Shown: positions 1 to 8,122, numbered from the stretch's first letter. The stretch is 11,111 nucleotides of DNA from Coemansia sp. RSA 922 (GCA_027577415.1 JANBQS010000862.1:1-11111), one strand, 5' to 3'. Numbers and translations: made by a program. The notes: generated from the sequence alone by a model not told the origin.

Positions 1-83
1 GCCGTGCGTGGTAGTCGCTGCGCCAAGTACCATGCCGTGCTAAGTCCGCTGATACCGCCGCCCAGCACTGTAAAGCCTGCCAT
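1..83 (-). CDS. HEM14: Protoporphyrinogen oxidase, N-terminal fragment (runs off the left edge)
   Basis: Only the first 27 codons and two bases lie in the window; the rest is beyond position 1. The peptide opens MAGFTVLGGGISGLSTAWYL, a beta-strand followed by GxGxxG (GGGISG) and a helix, which is the dinucleotide-binding fold that holds FAD. The exact form VLGGGISGL within the first 15 residues is characteristic of protoporphyrinogen oxidase (PPOX/Hem14), which oxidises protoporphyrinogen IX to protoporphyrin IX at the inner mitochondrial membrane, the penultimate step of heme synthesis. The ATG at 83-81 is the first in-frame methionine after a stop at 194-192. No classical presequence precedes the motif, as in animal PPOX, which also starts almost directly at the FAD strand. 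Other flavin amine oxidases share the fold, so the assignment rests on a short but characteristic stretch. Confidence 0.72.
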   Translation of the reverse strand, partial: MAGFTVLGGGISGLSTAWYLAQRLPRT

Positions 84-544
84 TAAACCCAAGCGTTTTC
101 GCAATTCGTTATTAAATGACGCGAGTCGAGCAAAATGATAAAGAAAAGTACTACAACCTCCAGCCCAAAAAAAAATAATAATCGAAAAAAATTAGCGTGG
201 ATGGGAGAGGACTTCTTCCATCAGCACCTACACTATTTGCTTTGTCTCCCCCCAGCTGTGCTTTCAATTTGAATTTCTTTTCTCCGTTGTTCTTTTTTTT
301 CTTCTTTTTTTGCATTTAATATTATTTTTTAAGCTTGGCAACTGCTTTACCCGGCGCCTCGGTACACGTACCTACTACTGCTTCTGTTTCTGATCCTGAC
401 ACGTCGCATTGACTTTGACCAGGATCCTGCTGCTTTAGTCCGGCACTATCTGTCTCTATAAACTATCAGTATCACTACCCGGCGGGCGCTGCTGAACGCC
501 CGACCGCAGAACCAGAATCAGCTCCAGCTTCAGCAGTTCGACAC
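84..544. promoter_or_regulatory. Divergent promoter region between HEM14 and the FN3 membrane protein gene
   Basis: This 461-bp spacer separates two divergently read genes and must hold both promoters. For the plus-strand gene there is a TATAAA at 457-462, about 85 bp before the ATG at 545, and a pure pyrimidine tract of 22 nt at 290-311 (mostly T), a common feature ahead of fungal start sites. No CCAAT box, which heme genes often carry, was seen. An A-rich run near 168-191 lies about 90-110 bp upstream of the HEM14 start. I see no additional gene or RNA here. Confidence 0.55.
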
Positions 545-3500
545 ATGAAGCCCGGAAAGCAGCAGCAGCAGCCGCAGCCCGTGGTGGCACCACCACCATC
601 GCCACCCACTGAGGACTATCCAGTGCGGATCGTGCTCATGTCGTGGGACAGCATCCTCAACTTCTTTGTCCACCATCGCGCCTGTGCTGCCCTTGCGCTC
701 TGGCTCGCCGTCTTTCTATTTGACGCAATCGATACCCACATGCCTGCCGAATGGCTGGTCTTCACTCTATTCTCCTTCTCGGTCTTTGTTCACGCCTTTG
801 CAATGTCCGTCCTGCTGTTTGCCGCACTGACCGCCGCTATGACTATTCTAAACGTCGCAGTATTTTACATGCTGCCTTTTAAGGCGGCCTCCATGTGCTC
901 CACCATCGTCGTTTGCATGCTGCTTGTGCGCGCTGTTCATGGCCTCGACGCCAAGGGTTGGGCAATAACTGCTCTCATGGCCATCTCTCGCCTCAGCTCC
1001 CCCTGGTGCGAATCTCTGCCAAACTACCTCCAGGCTCCCATTGCCGCATATTGTACGTCTTTTGCCATCCTCTGGCTCGCTTACCACAACGCCCGTCGAA
1101 TCGAACGCTTGGTCGATCCAATCAGCCGCTTGCTCGGTGTTATTCCTCCGTCTGGACCTCTCCGAATACACTTGGTCGCCATTCATGACAGGAGCGTTGA
1201 CATCAGCTGGCAGCAGCTACCATCGCCCGATGTACAGGAGAACGACACTAATGTACCTGCTGCTCGCGTAATACGCTACGAAGTCGAAGTCAACGGTCAC
1301 ATTGTTGGCAAGCATCCCTCCAACATTGCTCACTCCCCGATCAATGACCTGCAGCCCGCATGTATGTACCAGCTGCGCATATGGGCTGTGTCGGCGAGCC
1401 GTGGTCGTACCCCCTCTCTGCCAGTCTTTTTTACTACGCTCTCTGTCGACGAGAGCCTCGCCCAGGACGGACTAATGGCGGTCGGCGATGGATCTGCCGC
1501 TGCCACCGAAAAGGATGCTGCGCCGTCTGTTGACGCCAACAAACTACGCGTAGAGATCGAGGCATCGCAGCGCACCATTCAGGGGCTCGAGTCCAACATT
1601 GCCGCCATAAAAGCACAGGCCGACGTGGAGCGCGCCAGGCTGCAAGAAGAGATATCCACCCTACGCACCCAGCGAAAAGATGAAGAGTCTTCGCAAGCCG
1701 CCCAGCGCGAGACCATCCGCCACCTTGAAGCCGAGAAGCGCCACTTGGAGAGCGAACGAGTGCGCCTAGAAAAGGACATTGCCAATGCTCTGGCCAAGAA
1801 ACAGCGCGCTCAGGACCACATGCGCGAGCAAGGACACCAGGCCGACACATACTCGCGCAAGGCAAAGTCTATTGAGGCCAACATGGAGAAGGAGCGCCGG
1901 GACCACCACCGCCACCAAACCGAGTTAAATACGACTATCGCTGCCCTCAAAGCGGAAGTTGACAAGGCGAAGCAAAGCCTGGCGTCTCTGTCCTCCCAGC
2001 AAGCCGAGCTCGCCAGCTCGCTGAGAACTAAGCGCGAGGCCCTGGCTGTCCAGGAGAAACGGAATGCAGAGCTGGATCTAAAGGTCAAAGAGGCCTTGCA
2101 AAAGAAGCGCCAGATGAAGGAAAGCCAGGCCGAGATTATCAAATCTACCGCTCGGATGCAAGCTGAAATCGACGCCCTGGCGCCTCAACTTGAGCAGGTT
2201 ATCCGAGAGCGGCGCCGCCTGGAGATGACAGCAAAGACGCCCATGTCGGCTACCTTTCCACCGCCTGGATTCTCTACGCCTTCTTACCCAGTATCGACGG
2301 CCATTTCTCGATCGTCGATGTATGATATTGGCGGCGTTGCTAGTAGAGGCGGCGATACCAGTGCGGCTGAGCTGACGCTGTCCTCGGCGCTCAGCTATCC
2401 TGTCAGCTCCATTCCAGCGCCGACATCGCAAAGAGTCACTCCTGGCGCTGGACATAAAAGCAATAACAGCAACAGGCATGCCCGGTCGTCGTCATTTGCC
2501 ACCTCTCCCCTCAGCGCACCTCCAGCAGTATACGCCTCAGCCGCGTACAAGCCGGCATCGCAGCGCAACATGCCTAGCAGAGGGCAAGCTGGCGAGACTT
2601 TCGAGCCGAGTCCCGGTCTAATGCATATTGGGTACCCCCATGGGGCAACATCGGCATCGGCGTCCAGACGTAGCGCCGACTTTAACGACATAATTGGGTA
2701 CTTGGATCGAGACGGCTCGCGACTCGCATCGGCCACGGGCGGGACCTCTTTGGCGGCAGCGGGGCTATTGCCACCCTTACGCACGAACTCGCGCGACGTC
2801 GGCTCGTCGTCAGCAGCAATTGGCTCGATCAGCTTGCGCTACGCCGGTAATGGTAGCGGTAGCTCTACTCACAGCATGGCGGTTTCTGCTGGCAGTACCA
2901 ACGCAGCGAGTGGCGACTTTGCTCCCCGGCTGAGCTCGATGGCATTCTGGGGCGAGCCCATTGTCTCATCATCGTCGCTGTCGTCCACGACAGCTGAAGC
3001 CAGTGCGCTAAGCATCCTGAAGGACACGGACCTTGCTTATCCTACACCAGAGCGACCTAGCCGCAGACCAGTGGGCCAATATGGCGAGACCTTGGCTCGC
3101 CATCCGGATTTCCGCACGCCGCCACCACCCGCACCTTCTATCCCGTCCGGGCTTGCCCATCATAACTCGCTGAGTCGAATGTTATCTAGCTCGATGGAAG
3201 GACTAGTGGACCCTCATCAGCACCACCATGGTGGCATTGCCAGCACGCCGGGTGAGGCTCCACACTCCCGGTTCGGCTCACTCGATCTGCGCACGGGCTC
3301 TGCTGGTAGCGGAGGTGGGTGGCCAGAATTTGACTTTTCTGGCAGTGGCGATGGCTGGGAGTCGGGTCGGAGCAGCATAGTCAATGACCGCCACACATCG
3401 CCTTGTGCTGATATGGCAATCGCCGACCTGAACTCGTTCTCGCTATTGCGTAGTGCCACGCCTGTTGAGCCACAGCCCCTGCGTCTCTCGGGTGACATGC

Positions 3501-3844
3501 TAGCAGTCCACCGCCCGCACATAGAGCCTATCGGAGCGCCTATCAGACGCAGACCAGTCGGTGGTGGCCCGCCGTCGCCCAACGACGTGTATGCGCCTCC
3601 CTTGCATCCGCCAGTTCCGCCACAAGCACCACCCATCCAGTTCCCGCCCGGCTTCCACATGCGCCGCGAGATGTCGCATCCCTCGTCCTTTGGGCACTCG
3701 TTGTACCACAAGCGATCGCTGTGGGATCACCAAGAAGCCTCTGTCGAGTCTTCGTCGCCAGCTCCAGATCAGGCAACTTCTGCGGCAGCAGCAGCTTTGG
3801 ATCCGAGCAAGCAGAATGGCAACGCTCCTCATGGAACTGGGTGA
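545..3844 (+). CDS. Multi-pass membrane protein with fibronectin type III domain, coiled coil and disordered tail
   Basis: This intronless ORF of 1099 codons has a clear order of parts. Residues 1-25 are Gln/Pro-rich. Residues about 47-182 hold four or five hydrophobic segments (near 47-62, 70-92, 93-110, 115-130 and 163-181). A fibronectin type III domain follows at about 203-299, recognised by strands such as VDISWQQL, RYEVEVNG and YQLRIWAVS. A long heptad-like, charged coiled coil spans about 331-562. The remaining 540 residues are Ser/Pro/Gly-rich and presumably disordered, with a proline-rich stretch near 1010-1040. From memory, filamentous fungi carry proteins with a membrane anchor, one FN3 domain and a coiled coil annotated only as 'fibronectin type III domain protein'; this may be one of them. 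Function is unknown; tethering between a membrane and the cytoskeleton or vesicles is only inference. The ATG at 638 (residue 32) is an alternative start. Confidence 0.88.
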   Translation: MKPGKQQQQPQPVVAPPPSPPTEDYPVRIVLMSWDSILNFFVHHRACAALALWLAVFLFDAIDTHMPAEWLVFTLFSFSVFVHAFAMSVLLFAALTAAMTILNVAVFYMLPFKAASMCSTIVVCMLLVRAVHGLDAKGWAITALMAISRLSSPWCESLPNYLQAPIAAYCTSFAILWLAYHNARRIERLVDPISRLLGVIPPSGPLRIHLVAIHDRSVDISWQQLPSPDVQENDTNVPAARVIRYEVEVNGHIVGKHPSNIAHSPINDLQPACMYQLRIWAVSASRGRTPSLPVFFTTLSVDESLAQDGLMAVGDGSAAATEKDAAPSVDANKLRVEIEASQRTIQGLESNIAAIKAQADVERARLQEEISTLRTQRKDEESSQAAQRETIRHLEAEKRHLESERVRLEKDIANALAKKQRAQDHMREQGHQADTYSRKAKSIEANMEKERRDHHRHQTELNTTIAALKAEVDKAKQSLASLSSQQAELASSLRTKREALAVQEKRNAELDLKVKEALQKKRQMKESQAEIIKSTARMQAEIDALAPQLEQVIRERRRLEMTAKTPMSATFPPPGFSTPSYPVSTAISRSSMYDIGGVASRGGDTSAAELTLSSALSYPVSSIPAPTSQRVTPGAGHKSNNSNRHARSSSFATSPLSAPPAVYASAAYKPASQRNMPSRGQAGETFEPSPGLMHIGYPHGATSASASRRSADFNDIIGYLDRDGSRLASATGGTSLAAAGLLPPLRTNSRDVGSSSAAIGSISLRYAGNGSGSSTHSMAVSAGSTNAASGDFAPRLSSMAFWGEPIVSSSSLSSTTAEASALSILKDTDLAYPTPERPSRRPVGQYGETLARHPDFRTPPPPAPSIPSGLAHHNSLSRMLSSSMEGLVDPHQHHHGGIASTPGEAPHSRFGSLDLRTGSAGSGGGWPEFDFSGSGDGWESGRSSIVNDRHTSPCADMAIADLNSFSLLRSATPVEPQPLRLSGDMLAVHRPHIEPIGAPIRRRPVGGGPPSPNDVYAPPLHPPVPPQAPPIQFPPGFHMRREMSHPSSFGHSLYHKRSLWDHQEASVESSSPAPDQATSAAAAALDPSKQNGNAPHGTG

Positions 3845-3975
3845 CTGAGCCCAGCGACCTGGCTAGTCAATAATGACCACACACATTCTAATAACGAAAA
3901 TATAATGAGCTTTTTAGTATCACAAGTGCGAAGAGTACGCATTAAACGCAAAAGAAAGGTAGTGCTAAGTGACGA
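3845..3975. terminator. Convergent 3' region shared by the FN3 gene and the GPI-protein gene
   Basis: The two genes point at each other across 131 bp, so both 3' UTRs and cleavage sites must lie here or overlap into the neighbouring gene. The stretch is AT-rich (around 3887-3907). No canonical AATAAA was found on either strand, so the exact poly(A) sites cannot be placed. Confidence 0.35.
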
Positions 3976-4623
3976 TTAGAAGGCCATGCCAGCGGCAAAG
4001 GCGGCAAGGACGGCTGCACCGGTTAGCTGGAATCTAGTGGCAGAGTTGACATTGTCGGTGGCCTCCTTCTGAGAACCAGCCGAGTCCGAGTCCGACTTGG
4101 GGTCAGAAGAGCCTGAGTGGGACGGCGAAGGGCTTAGGTTGTCGCGGTTATTGCCATCGTTGAGGTCACCAAGCTTATCGCCCTTGTAAGACACAGCTGG
4201 GCCGACGTATTTGGGCGCAGTAGCGACATCGTCGGTGCTCGTGTACGACACTGGCGCATCCTCGGTGTTGCACATATGCGTCTTTGTGCAGTTGATAAAG
4301 CAGTCGCTGGTGTTCTTGACACTGCAGTTGTTCTTGCACACGTTGAGCGAGCCCGAGCAGTCGGCTGCTGGCACGGGCCAGTTCCACACCTCCATGTTGG
4401 GCGTGTTGTTCAGGCAACCGCATCCCCACGCCATTGTCGTCGAGTTACAGAAGGCCATGGGCGCCAGAGACGGTCCACCGCAGTTGTTCTGACACGCCTG
4501 GATTTGCCGGCTGCACGTATTGTCGCGAGTTCCTTTGTCCATGCTAGTAATCTTCCATACCTCAGCGTTTACCGTGGTGGCGGCGACGGCGGCGATAAGC
4601 AGGGAGCTGATAGTGAACTCCAT
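3976..4623 (-). CDS. Secreted cysteine-rich protein, probably GPI-anchored at the cell surface
   Basis: The 215-residue product has a signal peptide (1-20, hydrophobic LLIAAVAATTV then an NA|E cleavage site). A cysteine-rich domain at about 37-118 has twelve cysteines (37, 44, 48, 59, 68, 70, 89, 96, 100, 108, 112, 118), an even number that would allow six disulfides. A Ser/Asp/Asn-rich linker follows at about 125-195, and a hydrophobic C-terminus at 198-215 after small residues (NVNSAT) suits GPI transfer. N-glycosylation sequons occur at N60, N72, N99, N104 and N111. The spacing CxxxCGG, then a CxC pair, then CxxxC resembles the fungal family I recall as DUF7707, found in GPI-anchored wall proteins; a search is needed to confirm. 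It lies on the same strand as ACL4, 360 bp downstream of it. Its role is unknown. A CFEM domain was considered, but the cysteine spacing does not match eight-cysteine CFEM. Confidence 0.85.
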   Translation of the reverse strand: MEFTISSLLIAAVAATTVNAEVWKITSMDKGTRDNTCSRQIQACQNNCGGPSLAPMAFCNSTTMAWGCGCLNNTPNMEVWNWPVPAADCSGSLNVCKNNCSVKNTSDCFINCTKTHMCNTEDAPVSYTSTDDVATAPKYVGPAVSYKGDKLGDLNDGNNRDNLSPSPSHSGSSDPKSDSDSAGSQKEATDNVNSATRFQLTGAAVLAAFAAGMAF

Positions 4624-4983
4624 TGTCTACGTATTAGGAAATTTTGGAGTTGAATAGTATCGAAATAACGGAGCGAGCTGTTTGGTAGAGGAGGAGGAAG
4701 GAGGAGCAGGCCCTTTTTATCGCCTGGTGGTCCGACTGTCAGTCTCGCCTTTGGGGGATGGGAGCGGCATTTGTGCAACAGGTAGCCTGCTGCACATCCA
4801 CATATTTCTTTTTTTGTTTGCTTTTCAATATCAGGCGCACCTGATCCTCTTGACAATCCGAATATTGCTGCAAGAGCTGCCTCTAGCACTTGACCAAGTT
4901 GCTTCATACTCACGCGCATTCCTTTGTTTGCGGCTATTAAAATGTGTGTATATTGCATGTCAGAAGCAATGGAAACAAAAACT
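4624..4983 (-). promoter_or_regulatory. Promoter of the GPI-protein gene and 3' region of ACL4
   Basis: This 360-bp stretch lies between two minus-strand genes, so it holds the 3' end of ACL4 and the promoter of the GPI-protein gene. Read on the minus strand, an ATAAAAA element at 4720-4714, about 90 bp before the ATG, could serve as a TATA box. A purine-rich block (GAGGAGGAAGGAGGAG) sits at 4688-4706 on the plus strand. Open reading frames across it on either strand are low in complexity, lack domain signatures, and are not taken as genes. Confidence 0.4.
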
Positions 4984-6114
4984 CTACGATCCCATTTCTA
5001 CATCTTCGTCCTCACTGCCCTCGTCGTCCCATTCGAGCTCGTTTGGTACGGCAGCGGCAGTGGCAACATCATCTTCTTCCTCATCATCGCCATCTGTTGG
5101 CGGCACGATGGCGTCAATAGCTGCCACTAGCTCAAGCGCATGGTCTATTAGGCCGTCATTCTCGTAGTCCAGCATGTTTGCCAGCTTGATCGCTTGCTTG
5201 AAGCACTCGCGTGCCGACCGCAGCAGCTCTGTCTTGTCCTCATCGTCGCCAGCAGTAGCCAAGTCCTCGCTTTGCAAGTGATAGGTCCAGCCAAAGAGAT
5301 ACCACGCATCAACGTTCTCGTCGTCCTCCTTTTGCAGCTGTTCCAAGAGAGCAAGTGCTTTCTCCTTGTCGTCGAGCTCAAGCAGCAGGCGCACCAGTGC
5401 TAGCCGGTTCTCATAAGAGGGGATCTGTGTCGGGTCGGTGAGATCCTTGTTAGCCCAAAGCGCCATGCTCTTTGCCACACAGTCGCGCGCATCATCTGGG
5501 CGGTTCTGGCTCAGACGCACAGAGGCCATGGTCTGGTAGACCTCTGGGCACTCTGGGTCGATCAGCAAACCGTTCTGTAAGAGCTCTTCGCACTTTTTCT
5601 CGGCGTCTTCTTCAAAGCAGCAATCCGTCAAGTAAATTTCTGTCATTGCCACGTAGGCCTCGGCCATTTTCCGCTTCAAACTCGATGCCTGGTCTTTTGA
5701 CTCTGCAGTGCTCAGCTCGTCCAGATCGCGCTGCATGGCATTTACGCCCAGCTGGAAGTACTTGACTGCCTCTAGCTCTACGGCAAACTGTCCCAAGTAC
5801 ATGTACTTTTCGAATCCGCGCTCGGGCGAGATCTCGGCACACTTCAATAGGCAGTTGATGGCTGGCTCTACCTCGCCAGACTCTAGCTGTATAATCGCTG
5901 CCAGAAGCAGCGCTTGCGTGTTGTTTTCATCCATCTCGATCGCCTTGGCTGCAAACTTGAGCGCCGTCTCATAGTCGTTGTCGTCCATCAATTCTTGTGT
6001 CTTTGTCAGCAGCTGGCTCATCGAGTACTCAGGACTGCTCTTGGTCGCATCCTTTTTTGTGCCCTTGACCTTTTTCGGGCCCTTTGCGTCGGAACCTCCT
6101 CTTCTGGGACCCAT
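4984..6114 (-). CDS. ACL4: TPR-repeat ribosome-assembly chaperone, Acl4-like (RPL4 chaperone)
   Basis: The 376-residue product has a basic, Lys/Gly-rich N-terminus (1-28), a run of tetratricopeptide-like helical pairs (about 32-99, 150-222 and 236-312) and a strongly acidic C-terminus (341-376, rich in Asp and Glu). That order and size match yeast Acl4 (387 residues), the dedicated chaperone that binds the long internal loop of newly made ribosomal protein RPL4 and escorts it to the nucleus. TPR signatures include the helix pairs DYETALKFAAKAIEMDEN and AWYLFGWTYHL followed by ARECFKQAIKLA. The acidic tail fits a partner that shields a basic ribosomal protein. The ORF is uninterrupted, and ATG 6114-6112 starts the conserved basic head. 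Generic TPR proteins can look alike, so the orthology is likely but not certain. Confidence 0.82.
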   Translation of the reverse strand: MGPRRGGSDAKGPKKVKGTKKDATKSSPEYSMSQLLTKTQELMDDNDYETALKFAAKAIEMDENNTQALLLAAIIQLESGEVEPAINCLLKCAEISPERGFEKYMYLGQFAVELEAVKYFQLGVNAMQRDLDELSTAESKDQASSLKRKMAEAYVAMTEIYLTDCCFEEDAEKKCEELLQNGLLIDPECPEVYQTMASVRLSQNRPDDARDCVAKSMALWANKDLTDPTQIPSYENRLALVRLLLELDDKEKALALLEQLQKEDDENVDAWYLFGWTYHLQSEDLATAGDDEDKTELLRSARECFKQAIKLANMLDYENDGLIDHALELVAAIDAIVPPTDGDDEEEDDVATAAAVPNELEWDDEGSEDEDVEMGS

Positions 6115-6555
6115 CGTTTGGCGTTATTTAAGCGGTACCTGGTCTGAATAAACCTCAACAAAAAAGAAATAAATAACAGAGAGTATATCTACAGGCGCAA
6201 AAAGAGCAAGCGAGCAAAAAAAAAAGTAGAAAGACGCGACGACGACAATTACAATTGCCAACACGCTGGCTCAACTTTTTTTAGGCTGTCAGCTTGATCC
6301 AAGTTTTTTTTTAGTGTGCTGAAGATCACCAACGATCGGATTAAATTGGAGCTTAAACATCAGAAATGTGATATGTAGCTTCCAATTTTTTTTAAAAAGA
6401 ATGTGGTGTCAAAGAGTACACAGCCATCAAGGATTGCGCTTTTGCCGGAAAGACTTGGTGCCAAGACAATTGTACTTTATAATGACGACTGAAAGCAGCG
6501 CCCAGCTTTTACACCTACTCGTTAAATAATTTTTTTATGTCTAAAATTTGTGGAT
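6115..6555. promoter_or_regulatory. Divergent ACL4 / rhomboid promoter with repeated poly(dA:dT) tracts
   Basis: This 441-bp spacer separates divergent start codons. It carries several homopolymer runs: ten A at 6216-6225, seven T at 6286-6292, nine T at 6304-6312, eight T at 6386-6393 followed by five A, and seven T at 6530-6536. Tracts of this sort usually exclude nucleosomes in fungal promoters; that role is inferred. No canonical TATA box was obvious. I looked for tRNA or box C/D snoRNA signatures and saw none that could be supported. Confidence 0.5.
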
Positions 6556-6581
6556 ATGCTTCGCGCGGCTTGCCTGTTTAA
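6537..6581 (+). other. Short upstream ORF overlapping the rhomboid start codon
   Basis: An ATG at 6537 opens a 14-codon frame that ends with TAA at 6579-6581. It is out of frame with the main ATG at 6556 and overlaps it. If transcripts begin upstream of 6537, scanning ribosomes would meet this ATG first and initiation at the main start would be reduced. It follows a run of seven T and lacks a purine at -3, so leaky scanning or a transcription start downstream of it is possible. Confidence 0.4.
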
Positions 6582-7815
6582 AAAGCCCAATGTTGTTGGC
6601 GCGGTTGCCAAACAGTTGTTTAGTAGGAGTAATTTTCTTGGTTTTACGCAAGTTACGCAGCCCATGGCGTCCCTCACTCTTTACCGTGGTGCATTTAGGC
6701 GGCTTGTCTGGCCATCGGCACAACATCAATTTAGCCCTCGTTTGTACTCACAGTGCACTGAACACGCTGACGGGCCAAAAAAAGAGCCCACATCAGATGC
6801 GCCACAAATTCAAATACCTGACAATTTAATTAAGAGCGACGGCGCACCGGTATATGTGAAGTGGCAAGTTATCTGGGCGGCGGCGTTTACCACAGGCGTA
6901 TTCTGTATTAGCGCCGGCCTGTGTGCTGACCGGTACTTTGGTTATCTGGAAAGGATAAAGGCATTAGTCGAAGCTCGGGGGCTTGGCGTCTATACCGATA
7001 GTACCGGTGAGCATATCAATCGGATAATGGGCAGTGCGGTGGTGCAAGCATTGGTGGGTCCCGAGTTCAAGACGAGCAAGCTTGGTCAGGCGAAGGCTAT
7101 CAACTTCATCGCCCGGCTTCCAGACTGGATATCGCCAGAGACTAAGCGTGGGGCTATTTCGCTTGTCGGCGGATTATACGGCTTGTCGCTCGGCGAGAGA
7201 TGTGTGTACTCGATGATTACACTCAACATCGTGGTGTTTGGCTTGTGGAGGGTACCTCGCTTGCTACCTACAATGGCCAGACATTTTTTACATCAGCCAC
7301 ATTCGGGCAAGGCCTATACGATGCTTACTAGTATGTTTAGCCACGCGACGCCAGTGCACCTTTTTTTCAACATGCTGTCGCTTTGGGGGACAGGTATTTT
7401 GGTCACAGATGTGGTTCCAGAAGAGCACTTTATAGCCATGTACCTTTCAGCTGGCGTCATATCGTGTCTAGCTATGCATATTCAATCCGCGCTCTACCCT
7501 GCATTTGCAATCGGATACCTGGGCGCTAGTGGTGGAGTATATGGCTTGATGGGAGTGGTGACGGTGTTGTACGCTAGAAACGGCAAGTTGTCAGAGTCCT
7601 TTCCATTGACTAGCGCCACCATGCCTATTCTATTGCTCGTATCTATGGCTTCTGACTGTGTTGGGATTGCCTTTAAATGGCGAGGAGTTGGGTATGTGGC
7701 TCACTTGACGGGCGGGATTTTAGGCGTTGCTTATGCAGAGTGGTATAGCGGCGTTTGGGATAAGCTAGTGCTATCTTTTATGGCTCGCCATGCCAAAAAG
7801 GATGTAGCAGAGTAG
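6556..7815 (+). CDS. PCP1: Mitochondrial rhomboid-type intramembrane serine protease (Pcp1/Rbd1/PARL-like)
   Basis: From the ATG at 6556 the product is 419 residues. The N-terminus (MLRAACLFKK, then more Lys/Arg and few acids over about 65 residues) looks like a mitochondrial presequence. One membrane segment lies near 104-122 and the rhomboid core of six segments at about 215-400. The catalytic serine is S325 in GASGG, and its partner is H383 in AHLTGG. H268 and N272 in the HLFFN motif match the conserved oxyanion-side residues of rhomboids. The extra N-terminal segment ahead of the core is typical of mitochondrial rhomboids such as yeast Pcp1, fission-yeast Rbd1 and human PARL, which cleave inner-membrane substrates such as the dynamin Mgm1. 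The frame remains open a few codons upstream only through GTG, so ATG 6556 is preferred. The gene lacks introns and is divergent from ACL4. Confidence 0.86.
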   Translation: MLRAACLFKKPNVVGAVAKQLFSRSNFLGFTQVTQPMASLTLYRGAFRRLVWPSAQHQFSPRLYSQCTEHADGPKKEPTSDAPQIQIPDNLIKSDGAPVYVKWQVIWAAAFTTGVFCISAGLCADRYFGYLERIKALVEARGLGVYTDSTGEHINRIMGSAVVQALVGPEFKTSKLGQAKAINFIARLPDWISPETKRGAISLVGGLYGLSLGERCVYSMITLNIVVFGLWRVPRLLPTMARHFLHQPHSGKAYTMLTSMFSHATPVHLFFNMLSLWGTGILVTDVVPEEHFIAMYLSAGVISCLAMHIQSALYPAFAIGYLGASGGVYGLMGVVTVLYARNGKLSESFPLTSATMPILLLVSMASDCVGIAFKWRGVGYVAHLTGGILGVAYAEWYSGVWDKLVLSFMARHAKKDVAE

Positions 7816-8122
7816 CCACCCTTGCCAAAATTTCAGTTATTTCTGCTCCAGATCTAGAACACAGCACCTCACTATCAAATACAGACCAGACTATATCGAA
7901 TCGTCACTAACCTCCAGATGATTTTGGTGATCAAACAGAAAGGCCAGAAGAATGCAGAATTACTCTGCGTGAGAATGTGCGATCCAATGGCTCGCCACCC
8001 AGAGCTCGTGATGACGCTGCTGGTCAGCTCTCTTCTTTTTCGCTTTCTCTCGTCTTGCATTTCCATGCCTTTTGTAACTTAATTCTCCATCGCTACACAA
8101 TTTCACTAGCTCACGCCTGGAA
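7816..8122 (+). promoter_or_regulatory. Spacer with rhomboid 3' region and GID9 promoter
   Basis: The 307 bp between the rhomboid stop and the GID9 start must hold the rhomboid 3' UTR and the GID9 promoter. A pyrimidine-rich stretch at about 8025-8063 precedes the GID9 start. A five-codon upstream ORF (8065-8082) would lie in the GID9 leader if transcription starts before it. No canonical AATAAA or TATA box was evident, and a 63-codon frame on the minus strand lacks coding character. Confidence 0.4.

Noticed and set aside
848..2784. Several open frames of 72-143 codons on the minus strand inside the FN3 gene
   Set aside because: They lie opposite a long gene with clear domains, have no recognisable motif, and arise from its skewed codon use.
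3217..3832. Open frames of 77-164 codons on the minus strand over the FN3 gene tail
   Set aside because: Their composition is a mirror of Ser/Pro/Gly-rich codons on the other strand; no start context or domain supports them.
4682..5167. Plus-strand frame of 161 codons spanning the ACL4 3' end
   Set aside because: It overlaps the acidic tail of ACL4 in antisense, is Ser-rich from low-complexity codons, and has no domain or real ATG at its start.
6550..6555. GTG start two codons before the rhomboid ATG
   Set aside because: Nuclear fungal genes rarely use GTG; the ATG at 6556 gives a good mitochondrial presequence.
6115..6555. Possible snoRNA or tRNA in the ACL4/rhomboid spacer
   Set aside because: No paired C/D boxes, H/ACA hinge or cloverleaf could be built; only scattered CTGA-like words were seen.
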